64,000 nt of DNA from Comamonas testosteroni. GTDB lineage: Bacteria > Pseudomonadota > Gammaproteobacteria > Burkholderiales > Burkholderiaceae_C. Location: assembly GCF_000761245.1 (NCBI RefSeq), contig NZ_AWOR01000057.1:1-64000 (forward strand). The letters run 5' to 3'. Shown piece after piece: positions 31,039 to 38,188 of the stretch; the first letter of the stretch is position 1, and the number at the start of each line of letters is the position of its first letter. The notes beneath the pieces were generated by a model. That model searched no databases and was not told the origin of the DNA. It saw nothing but the letters and a program-made list of their open reading frames with translations. The position numbers were made by a program, and so were the translations under genes.

Positions 31039-31272
31039 ATGGGACTTTATAGCCACTACTCCACGCAGCAGCTCACCGATCTTCGGGATCGCTTGAGCGT
31101 GGCCCACGAGCAGCAGCTCACTGGTCCCAGTTCCGCCAGCGGCCACGGCAGATCTGTGCAGTTCCGCGACAACAGCGTCCGCGACCTGCAAAAGCAGATC
31201 AGCGATATCAACGACGAGTTAACACGTCGCAGCGGTAGGCGTGCTCGCCGCCCCATTTATCTGGTGGGCTGA
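31039..31272 (+). CDS. gpW-like head-tail joining protein
   Basis: 77 residues. MGLYSHYSTQQLTDLRDRLS, then VRDLQKQISDINDELTRRSG, gives the two-helix gpW layout. It attaches to the portal ring to complete the connector. The order (W before portal) matches lambda. It lacks a visible ribosome site because a hairpin abuts the start. Confidence 0.7.
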   Translation: MGLYSHYSTQQLTDLRDRLSVAHEQQLTGPSSASGHGRSVQFRDNSVRDLQKQISDINDELTRRSGRRARRPIYLVG

Positions 31273-31274
31273 TC

Positions 31275-32852
31275 ATGGGGCGAAAGACACGCAACAATCG
31301 TGATCTTCGCGCTGCAGCAAGCGTGTCGAAAAGCTCCCGTGTGGGCATGTCTGCCTATCAGGGGGCGTCACATTCGGATCTGGCGTTTTCGGGCTGGCAC
31401 CCCACGCTGAGCAGCGCAGACGCTGCGCTTCTGCCCGAGCTTGGCACTTTGAGTAGCAGGTCTCTGGACCTGACGCGCAATAACGGTCTGGTGTCTGGTG
31501 GCATGCAGACCATGCGGGACAACATCATTGGTGCCGTGCTGCGCCTCTCGTCCCGTCCTGATTACCGCCTGCTGGGCTGGACCCCGGAAAAGGCCCGTGA
31601 GTGGGGTAATAACACAGAAGCCCACTTTCGGAGCTGGGCGGACACCACGGAGTGCGACGCAGCTCTCACCCTGAACTTGCTGGGTCTCACCAACCAGGCG
31701 CTGACCAGCGGAATGACGACCGGGGATTCAGTGGCGTTGCCCTTGTGGCGGCCTCGCCCTGGTCTCATTTGGAATACCAGGCTGAGCCTGATCTCATCCG
31801 CGCGACTGTCTACGCCGCCTGGCTTGGTCGGCGTGGCACGTATGCGCGAGGGCATAGAGTTCGATAACGATGGCGCCCCTGTCGCGTACCACTTCCAAGG
31901 GGCACATCCCGGCGACGCCGCCTATCTGTCAGGCAATGAAGCAATGGATTTGACCCGTTGGGAGCGGGTGCCCGCTTTTACTGAGTGGGGCCGCCGACGG
32001 GTTATCCACCTTCACGACAAGGAACAGACAGGGCAATCCCGTGGCAAGCCCATCCTGGCCGCGGTCATGCGCGAATTTCACATGGCTGGCAAATACTCGC
32101 AAAACGAGTTGCAAGCCAGCATGGCCAATTCCTTGGTTGCGGCCTTCCTCGAATCCAACATGGACCAGCGCTCCTCGGAGGAGCTGTTCGGCGAGGAGCC
32201 TCGCGAGGCATGGGAAAAGTCGATGGAAGACGCCCAGGCCATCCGCAAGCTGGAGGGTGCTGCCGTTATTCCTTTACCAGCTGGCGCCAAGGTCAGCCCA
32301 TTCACGCCAGGCCGACCCAACGTGGCCTTTGAGGCATTCATGCTGGCCGTGCTGCGCAATATCGCTGCCGGTCTGAACATCCCCTATGAGCTGCTGGTCA
32401 AGGACTTCAGCAAGACCAACTATTCCTCGGCTCGGGCGGCGCTGCTCGAGGCCTGGAGATATTTTCACGGCCGCCGTCGCTGGCTGGTGGACTACTGGCT
32501 CCGTCCCATCTATGAGCTGTGGCTTGAAGAAGCAATCAATGCTGGCGTGATCGATGCGCCTGGCTTCTACGAGAAGCGTTATGCCTATACACGCTGCCGC
32601 TTCATCTTTGGTGGCCGTGGTTACGTTGATCCGGTGAAAGAAGCCGAGGCCGCCAACATGCGAATGGAGACCGGGCTTTCCACGATGGAAGACGAATGCG
32701 CTGAGCAGGGCAAGGACTACGAGGAGGTTCTGGACCAGCAGCAGATTGAGGCCCGTATGCGCGCTGATCGTGGTCTTCCTTCTCTGTATGAGCTGAGCAA
32801 AGGCCGCTCTCCAACTACCAAGGCCGAGAAGCCTGCTGAGCAAGAGGAATGA
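31275..32852 (+). CDS. Portal protein (lambda gpB family)
   Basis: 525 residues. Features of lambda-family portals: LDLTRNNGLVSGGMQTMRDN, WLVDYWLRPIYELWL, and the NIPYELLVKDFSKTNYSSAR motif. The dodecameric ring forms the DNA entry gate. It follows gpW after 2 bases and overlaps the protease gene by 4 bases. Confidence 0.92.
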   Translation: MGRKTRNNRDLRAAASVSKSSRVGMSAYQGASHSDLAFSGWHPTLSSADAALLPELGTLSSRSLDLTRNNGLVSGGMQTMRDNIIGAVLRLSSRPDYRLLGWTPEKAREWGNNTEAHFRSWADTTECDAALTLNLLGLTNQALTSGMTTGDSVALPLWRPRPGLIWNTRLSLISSARLSTPPGLVGVARMREGIEFDNDGAPVAYHFQGAHPGDAAYLSGNEAMDLTRWERVPAFTEWGRRRVIHLHDKEQTGQSRGKPILAAVMREFHMAGKYSQNELQASMANSLVAAFLESNMDQRSSEELFGEEPREAWEKSMEDAQAIRKLEGAAVIPLPAGAKVSPFTPGRPNVAFEAFMLAVLRNIAAGLNIPYELLVKDFSKTNYSSARAALLEAWRYFHGRRRWLVDYWLRPIYELWLEEAINAGVIDAPGFYEKRYAYTRCRFIFGGRGYVDPVKEAEAANMRMETGLSTMEDECAEQGKDYEEVLDQQQIEARMRADRGLPSLYELSKGRSPTTKAEKPAEQEE

Positions 32853-34249
32853 AAACCATGAGCGCTTTTAACTTTCATCCTCATACCGCTCAGCGCATCT
32901 TCAACACGCCTTTGCTGATGCACCCCCAGAAGCTGGACGCCATCATTGCCGGCGTGGGGCAGAGAGTACTTGGCACTTCGGCCCCTCTGATTCAGGTGGG
33001 TGAAGCTGCAAAAGCTGAGCTCGCACCGGAAATGTTCTCCACCAAGCGCGGCCAGCGCACCGACCGTGGCTGGAGATTGGTGGATGGCGTGGCCGTGGTC
33101 AACGCCATGGGCGCACTGGTGCACCGCACACGCCTGGAGGCCGACAGCACGCTGCTGATTGGCTACAACGATATGGCTGCCGACATGGAAGATGCCATGG
33201 CACACCCTGATGTGCATGCCATCTTGCAGGTCTATGACACGCCGGGCGGCGAGGTGGCCGGTGCCTTCGAGTACGGCCAGCGCATCTTCGATATGCGCGG
33301 TCGCAAGCCCATCGTCGCCATTGCCGACGGCATGGCAGCCAGCGCCGGATACCTTGGCGCAAGTGCTGCAGACGAGGTGGTGATCACCACTACAGGCTAT
33401 GTCGGCTCCATCGGTGTGGTCATGCGCCATGTGGATTTTTCCCGTGCCCTCGCCAATGAAGGCATCCAGGTCACTCACATCTTTGCCGGTTCACACAAGG
33501 TCGACGGGAACCCTTATGAGCCTTTGCCGGTTGCCGTGCGCGAGCACCTGCAAGCCGATATCGAGGGCCTGTACACGATGTTTGTGCAGGCAGTCTCGAA
33601 GCATCGCGGCCTGAACGAGCAGGCCATCCGCGACACCGGTGCAGCTGTCTTCCGTGGCCAGGCGGCCATTAGCGCAGGACTGGCCAGCCGCATCAGCACG
33701 ACTGACTCCCTGATTACCGAATTGTCTGCGCGTCGTGCGCGGACGTATCCCGCTGGTGGGCAGCCCGCCCACGGCACCGCTGTCTCGAAAGGAGCACTCA
33801 TGAGCAGCACAGCACCCGAGGCGGGCAATCAGCCCGCATCCCCCCCTGTCGCCACTTCGGCTCTTTCTGCGCGCATTTCTGGCGCGGAGGCTCATGCGGG
33901 CCCTGCGCAGGTATCTCCGGATGCCGTTCGCGCTGAAGGTGCAGCCGCTGAGCGTGCGCGCATCAGCGCCATCCTCGGTCACGCCAATGCTTCCGCTAAC
34001 CCAGCCATTACCCGGCAGTGCATCGATACCGGCTTGACTGCCGAGCAGGCCAAGGGCTTTCTGGATGCGGCAACGCCAGCTGCAGCCGCTACTGCACCTG
34101 CAGCTGCATCGAATCAGTTTGCTCAGGCCATGACGGCCTTGGGTAACCCGGCTGTTTCGGGTGTCGAAAGCGCTGTCCCTGATGCCGCCGTTGCCTCTGC
34201 CGCTCAGAGCACGGCTGGCTGGGCACGTGCTTTTGGCACCAGCTCGTAA
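32849..34249 (+). CDS. S49-family capsid maturation protease (gpC-like)
   Basis: 466 residues. The SppA/ClpP-type fold is shown by YDTPGGEVAGAFEYGQRIF, catalytic Ser165 in ADGMAASAGYLGA, and general base Lys217 in AGSHKVDGNPY. The C-terminal third (about 318-466) is Ala/Ser-rich and helical, acting as scaffold. An internal ribosome site and ATG at 33800 allow the scaffold to be made separately, as lambda does with Nu3. It processes the prohead during assembly. Confidence 0.9.
   Translation: MKTMSAFNFHPHTAQRIFNTPLLMHPQKLDAIIAGVGQRVLGTSAPLIQVGEAAKAELAPEMFSTKRGQRTDRGWRLVDGVAVVNAMGALVHRTRLEADSTLLIGYNDMAADMEDAMAHPDVHAILQVYDTPGGEVAGAFEYGQRIFDMRGRKPIVAIADGMAASAGYLGASAADEVVITTTGYVGSIGVVMRHVDFSRALANEGIQVTHIFAGSHKVDGNPYEPLPVAVREHLQADIEGLYTMFVQAVSKHRGLNEQAIRDTGAAVFRGQAAISAGLASRISTTDSLITELSARRARTYPAGGQPAHGTAVSKGALMSSTAPEAGNQPASPPVATSALSARISGAEAHAGPAQVSPDAVRAEGAAAERARISAILGHANASANPAITRQCIDTGLTAEQAKGFLDAATPAAAATAPAAASNQFAQAMTALGNPAVSGVESAVPDAAVASAAQSTAGWARAFGTSS
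33800..34249 (+). CDS. Nested scaffold protein (Nu3-like), in frame within the protease gene
   Basis: GAAAGGAG ends 5 bases before ATG 33800, which is in frame with the protease (codon 318) and yields 149 residues (MSSTAPEAGNQPASPPVATS). Lambda Nu3 is expressed exactly this way from the 3' end of gene C. The product is Ala-rich with helices, as expected for a scaffold. The start is inferred from the ribosome site. Confidence 0.7.
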   Translation: MSSTAPEAGNQPASPPVATSALSARISGAEAHAGPAQVSPDAVRAEGAAAERARISAILGHANASANPAITRQCIDTGLTAEQAKGFLDAATPAAAATAPAAASNQFAQAMTALGNPAVSGVESAVPDAAVASAAQSTAGWARAFGTSS

Positions 34250-34275
34250 CTGGAATCACAGGAAGGAAAGAAACC

Positions 34276-34641
34276 ATGCGAGTTCAAGAAATGGGGCCGG
34301 GCACCGGCAACTACATCGTCAGCGAAGCCAATGGCACACGCTCGCGTGACGTCGTGACCATCGCTGCCGGTCAGAGCCTTCTCCCAGGTGCAGTCCTGGG
34401 CAAGATCACTGCGAGTGGCCTTTACACCGCCGTGGCTCCGGCCGCCACCGACGGCAGCGAGAGCGCTGTGGCCGTCCTGTATGCCGCAGTTGATGCCACT
34501 GATGCGGAAAAGCCTGGCGTTGTCACTGCTCGTGATGCCGAAGTGGCCGGTCACGCACTGATCTGGCCCGCAGGCACAACCACTCAACAAGAAGCTGACG
34601 CGCTGGGGCAACTGGCGGGCATCGGCATCGTTGCGCGCTGA
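34276..34641 (+). CDS. Head decoration protein (gpD-like)
   Basis: 121 residues: MRVQEMGPGTGNYIVSEANG, followed by SRDVVTIAAGQSLLPGAVLG and AVLYAAVDATDAEKPGVVTA, the gpD family pattern. It trimers on the expanded capsid and stabilises it. Ribosome site AGGAAGGAAAG; lies between protease and major capsid genes as in lambda. Confidence 0.9.
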   Translation: MRVQEMGPGTGNYIVSEANGTRSRDVVTIAAGQSLLPGAVLGKITASGLYTAVAPAATDGSESAVAVLYAAVDATDAEKPGVVTARDAEVAGHALIWPAGTTTQQEADALGQLAGIGIVAR

Positions 34642-34665
34642 TACGCACGCAGAAAGGACATAAAC

Positions 34666-35706
34666 ATGGCAGATATGAGCATCTTTGGGCACGAGGCATT
34701 TCAAATGACCTCGTTGTCCGCAGCAATTCAAGCTGCACCGTTTGTTCCCCAACTGTTGGGGCAGATGGGAGTATTCACTCCGGATCGTTCCCGCACTACA
34801 AGCGTTGCAATCGAGGAAAAGGGCGGTGTGCTCTCGTTGATCAAGACGAGCCAGCGCGGTGCTCCCATCGAGGAAGGCGAGGGCGAAAAGCGCCGGATTC
34901 GCTACTTCGACACATCGCGCATTGCGCGCGGTCGTACTCTTCAGGCTGCCCAAGTCCAGAACATCCGAGCGTTTGGCACCGTCAGCGAGCTGCAGGCCGT
35001 ACAAAACGAGCTGGCTGACATCATGAACGGAAAGACCGGCCTGCGTGCTGCCGTCGAGTTGACGCACGAGCACATGCGTCTGGGCGGTGTTCAGGGCAAG
35101 GTGTTGGACGCCGATGGCGAGGTGCTCTTCGACTGGTATGACGAGTTCGGCATTGCGAAGCCTGCTGTGATCAACTTCAAGCTGGCTCTGGCCACTGCCG
35201 AAGGTGGCGAGATTCGCAAGGCCTGCAATCAGGTCATTCGCGCAATGATGCGCAACAGCCATGGTGCATGGTTGCCTGGCCAAACCTATGCAGTGGCCCT
35301 GTGTGGCGACAACTTCTTTGATGATCTGGTGGGTAACGCTGAAACCCGCAGCACATACCTCAATCAGCAGGCTGCCAATGATCTGCGCAACGATGTTGGT
35401 CAGGCATTCAGCACATTCCGCTACGGCAACATCGAGTTCGTCAACTACCGTGGCACGGATGACAACTCCACCGTATCGATCGATACGAACGAGTGCCAGT
35501 TCTTCCCGGTAAACGCCCCTGATGCCTTCCGTGTTGGCTATTCGCCATTGGAAGCATTTCCCTTCGTCAACACTCCCGGCCAGGATGTGTATGCCATGGT
35601 GGTGATGGACAAGGACCGCCAGTTCTGGGCCAGGCCCGAGGTCTACAGCTATCCGCTGTTCATGTGCACGCGTCCTGGCATGCTGCAGCGGGCCAAGAGG
35701 GCCTGA
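34666..35706 (+). CDS. Major capsid protein (lambda gpE family)
   Basis: 346 residues, the usual gpE length (341). MSIFGHEAFQMTSLSAAIQA and FVPQLLGQMGVFTPDRSRTT are the family N-terminus; TNECQFFPVNAPDAFRVGYS, then GQDVYAMVVMDKDRQFWARP, the C-terminus. HK97 fold. Follows gpD with AGAAAGGA ribosome site. Confidence 0.93.
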   Translation: MADMSIFGHEAFQMTSLSAAIQAAPFVPQLLGQMGVFTPDRSRTTSVAIEEKGGVLSLIKTSQRGAPIEEGEGEKRRIRYFDTSRIARGRTLQAAQVQNIRAFGTVSELQAVQNELADIMNGKTGLRAAVELTHEHMRLGGVQGKVLDADGEVLFDWYDEFGIAKPAVINFKLALATAEGGEIRKACNQVIRAMMRNSHGAWLPGQTYAVALCGDNFFDDLVGNAETRSTYLNQQAANDLRNDVGQAFSTFRYGNIEFVNYRGTDDNSTVSIDTNECQFFPVNAPDAFRVGYSPLEAFPFVNTPGQDVYAMVVMDKDRQFWARPEVYSYPLFMCTRPGMLQRAKRA

Positions 35707-35716
35707 CGGGTAGGCC

Positions 35717-36052
35717 ATGCAGCCCTTCAACCCCCAGGCCCATGCCAGCCTCGCGCCCTTCGCGGGCGTTGAGCAGCTCATCAACACCTCCGTGCTCGGG
35801 ATGCTGGCCAATGCCACTGCAACCTGGCTCGGCGGTGAGCCGTTCGCTGTCATCTTCGACAGCAAGCCCCATGACGGCCTGGGGGTCGGTCAGTTTGAGC
35901 CGAGCTGCAGCCTTCCTCTGGCCTCTGTCCCCGGCCTTGACCAGGGCGGGGTGCTCGTGATCAGCGGACAGGAATGGACGGTGATCGAGCCCGTGGTCGC
36001 TGACAGCTCGGGCTGGGCCACGGTTGTTTTGCGAAGGGGCGGCAATGGCTAA
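35717..36052 (+). CDS. Head-tail joining protein (gpFII-like)
   Basis: 111 residues: FAGVEQLINTSVLGMLANAT and VISGQEWTVIEPVVADSSGW, a small beta-barrel of the type that caps the connector after DNA packaging. Position right after the major capsid and before the tail terminator supports this. There is no separate gpFI-like gene between. It overlaps the next gene by 8 bases. Confidence 0.7.
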   Translation: MQPFNPQAHASLAPFAGVEQLINTSVLGMLANATATWLGGEPFAVIFDSKPHDGLGVGQFEPSCSLPLASVPGLDQGGVLVISGQEWTVIEPVVADSSGWATVVLRRGGNG

Positions 36053-36518
36053 ACCCAATCACCTGCAGCTCCAGATCCTCGAGTCGCTGCAATCCGTCCT
36101 GTTGGCGGCCAACACCGATGCCGGCACTCGAGTCCGTGTCGAGGGTCTCAACAACCTGCCCAGCTCGGCCTTGCCGGCCATTGAGATCGAGGTCAGTGAT
36201 GAGGAGATCGAGCGCCGGACTATGGGCTCGGGTGGCCGGGCCACGCTACAGCGCGATTTGATCGTTGAGGTCGGCTGCCTGGTCAAGGGCGGGGGCGACT
36301 ACCTCAGGCGTGCCAGCGAGCTGCTGGCCCAGGTTGAAGAGGCGCTGTTCCCTGATGGCCCGACCGAGCTTGACTGCTTGCTGGAAGGCCGCCCCCGCTT
36401 GCGAGGCACACGGCCACAGCACGACGACCGCGGCGCCGAGCCCGTCTATCGCATCCGTGTCGGCTGGATCTTCCGCTATTTCACCGCCGAAGGGCGCCCG
36501 CGCGCCCAGGGCACCTGA
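36045..36518 (+). CDS. Tail terminator protein (gpU-like)
   Basis: 157 residues from MAKPNHLQLQILESLQSVLL. The alpha/beta pattern ALPAIEIEVSDEEIE then LIVEVGCLVKGGGDYLRRAS and YRIRVGWIFRYFTAEGR fits tail terminators that cap the tail tube. Position before the major tail gene supports it. An upstream in-frame ATG at 36024 is inside the previous gene and less likely. Confidence 0.7.
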   Translation: MAKPNHLQLQILESLQSVLLAANTDAGTRVRVEGLNNLPSSALPAIEIEVSDEEIERRTMGSGGRATLQRDLIVEVGCLVKGGGDYLRRASELLAQVEEALFPDGPTELDCLLEGRPRLRGTRPQHDDRGAEPVYRIRVGWIFRYFTAEGRPRAQGT

Positions 36519-36543
36519 TCACCTCTTTTGAAAGGAATTCGCC

Positions 36544-37215
36544 ATGAGCTCCGAAGACGTCCAAACCTCTGCCGGCAGCACCCTCGAGGTCTGCCCCAAC
36601 CGTCCTTCCTCTTACACGGCCATGGGCTACAAGGCCTTGCAATGGACCGAAGTCGCTGAAATCACCGACCTGGGTGAATTCGGCCGAGAGTACAGCAAGG
36701 TCACGCACAACCCCGTAGCCACACGACGTACCAACAAGCGCAAGGGTTCCTTCGATGAAGGCGCCATCACGCTGCCCATGGCGCGTTCCAAGAATGACGC
36801 TGGCCAGAAGCTGATGGCCGCAGCTTCCGAGTCCGATGACAGCTACAGCTACGCCATCCGTCTGCAGGACGGCACTCGGCACTACTTCACGGCGCAGTGC
36901 ATGTCCTTCAAGACCAATGTGGGCGGCGTGGACAGCATCACCGGCAAGACCGCTGTGCTGGAAATCGACAGCGACATCCTCGAGGTCGAGCCTCAAACAT
37001 TCCAGCTCAAGTACCAGGCCGGCGCCAACGGCTCCATTCTGGGCGTGGCCACACAGACCGTGGCTGAAGGCGGCAGCGGCACGCCTGTCACCGCCAAGCC
37101 CGCTGCCGGCTATGCCTTCGATAAGTGGAGCGACGACATCACAGACAACCCGCGCGTTGACACGCAAGTCGTCGCCGGCATCACTGTGACAGCAACTTTC
37201 GTTGCCGTGCCCTGA
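36544..37215 (+). CDS. Major tail tube protein (gpV-like) with surface repeat domain
   Basis: 223 residues. Tube domain 1-155 (TDLGEFGREYSKVTHNPVAT, then KGSFDEGAITLPMARSKNDA). The C-terminal about 65 residues (LKYQAGANGSILGVATQTVA, then GYAFDKWSDDITDNPRVDTQ) are an InlB-type beta-grasp repeat (Y.F.KWSDg.tdNPR). Tube proteins often carry such decorations on the outside of the tail, where they may help host binding. Ribosome site GAAAGGAA. Confidence 0.85.
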   Translation: MSSEDVQTSAGSTLEVCPNRPSSYTAMGYKALQWTEVAEITDLGEFGREYSKVTHNPVATRRTNKRKGSFDEGAITLPMARSKNDAGQKLMAAASESDDSYSYAIRLQDGTRHYFTAQCMSFKTNVGGVDSITGKTAVLEIDSDILEVEPQTFQLKYQAGANGSILGVATQTVAEGGSGTPVTAKPAAGYAFDKWSDDITDNPRVDTQVVAGITVTATFVAVP

Positions 37216-37259
37216 TTGACTGGGTGCACTCACTTTCATAAAGATACAAGGAAATAGAC

Positions 37260-37715
37260 ATGGGCCTCATCAAGCGTTCTTCACTCCAGACTGTCCAAAC
37301 CGGCACCCTGCACCTCAAGGACGTGCGTGGTCTTCCGATGATGTTCACCCCAGACGCGGTCGAGGCTGGCGAGGAAGCAAACTCCCAGCCGGTGATCGTC
37401 ACGATCTACGGTCCAGGCTCGGAGCAGTACCGCAAGGCGCAGCTGGCCGCCAAGCAACGCATCCTCGAATTGCTGCGCAAGGGGGGCGACGAGGCACGCC
37501 CACGCAATCTGTCGGATGAAGAGCGTCATGCGGATGGCGCCGAGTTGCTGGCGGATCTGGTCGCAGACATCACAGGTTTCGACTTCGAGGGCCAGACGCA
37601 GCGCGAGTTCTTGCGTGGTTTGTTTGCCGACCCCTCGTGCGGCTACATCACCGATCAGGTCAACAGCTTCGCAGGTGACTGGGCAAATTTTTGCAAGGGT
37701 GCAGCCAACGCCTGA
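37260..37715 (+). CDS. Tail assembly chaperone, G form
   Basis: 151 residues, MGLIKRSSLQTVQTGTLHLK onward, mixed alpha/beta with an acidic C-terminal half. In lambda, gpG and the frameshift product gpGT guide tape-measure assembly. Here the same gene ends just after a perfect slippery heptamer and the next frame (-1) is open for 162 codons, so both proteins should be made. It lies between the tail tube and tape-measure genes. Confidence 0.8.
   Translation: MGLIKRSSLQTVQTGTLHLKDVRGLPMMFTPDAVEAGEEANSQPVIVTIYGPGSEQYRKAQLAAKQRILELLRKGGDEARPRNLSDEERHADGAELLADLVADITGFDFEGQTQREFLRGLFADPSCGYITDQVNSFAGDWANFCKGAANA
37685..37691 (+). other. Programmed -1 frameshift site (G to GT)
   Basis: A AAT TTT in the G frame (AAT at 37686-37688, TTT at 37689-37691) fits X XXY YYZ. 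Slippage by -1 moves ribosomes into the frame beginning TTG CAA GGG TGC, which stays open to 38179 and bypasses the G stop at 37713-37715. Confidence 0.85.
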
Positions 37716-38179
37716 CGCTGCACGTCCGCACCCTCGCGTGGCTCAGCGCCACGCTCAAGCCGTCGAATCCATCCAAGAAGCCCCGCCGCAGTGAAGAACA
37801 ACCGCTCACACGCCGTCAGAAACTGGCAGAGGAAGGCCGCACGCACGATGTGCCTGATGCCGGCCCTGCTGCGTATCTGCTCGAGTACCTCTGGGATTTT
37901 GGCCCGGCAGAACACAACGGCATGGGCTTGGTGCCGATTGGCTATTCGCAGATCAGCGCCTGGCAGCAGGTCACAGGACTGCGGCTATCGCCCTGGGAAA
38001 GCGCCACGCTGCGGCAGCTCTCGTGCTCGTACTGCGCAGAGCTGGCCACGGCCACGGACCCCATGGCTGCAGCGCCTGGCAGTGCACATGAAACCCCAGA
38101 GCAGGCGGCTGAGCGTCGTGACCGTGTCAGTGGTGCTCTTTCAAGCATGCTCCGCAGACGTGCAAAGCGTGGCCGTTGA
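37691..38179 (+). CDS. T part of the GT tail assembly chaperone (expressed by frameshift)
   Basis: Open -1 frame of 162 codons (LQGCSQRLTLHVRTLAWLSA onward). It has no ribosome site or good start of its own; TTG 37691 is only the first frameshifted codon. The content (YLLEYLWDFGPAEHNGMGLV, PIGYSQISAWQQVTGLRLSP) fits T domains of lambda-like phages. It ends 9 bases before the tape-measure start. Confidence 0.8.
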   Translation: MQGCSQRLTLHVRTLAWLSATLKPSNPSKKPRRSEEQPLTRRQKLAEEGRTHDVPDAGPAAYLLEYLWDFGPAEHNGMGLVPIGYSQISAWQQVTGLRLSPWESATLRQLSCSYCAELATATDPMAAAPGSAHETPEQAAERRDRVSGALSSMLRRRAKRGR

Positions 38180-38188
38180 GGTGCAGCC

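Noticed and set aside
34204-35865. 553-codon minus-strand frame opposite the decoration and capsid genes
   Set aside because: Antisense shadow of gpD and the major capsid gene.
37691-38179. Independent gene starting at TTG 37691
   Set aside because: No ribosome site; the TTG is exactly the first codon after the slippery heptamer, so frameshift expression explains it better.
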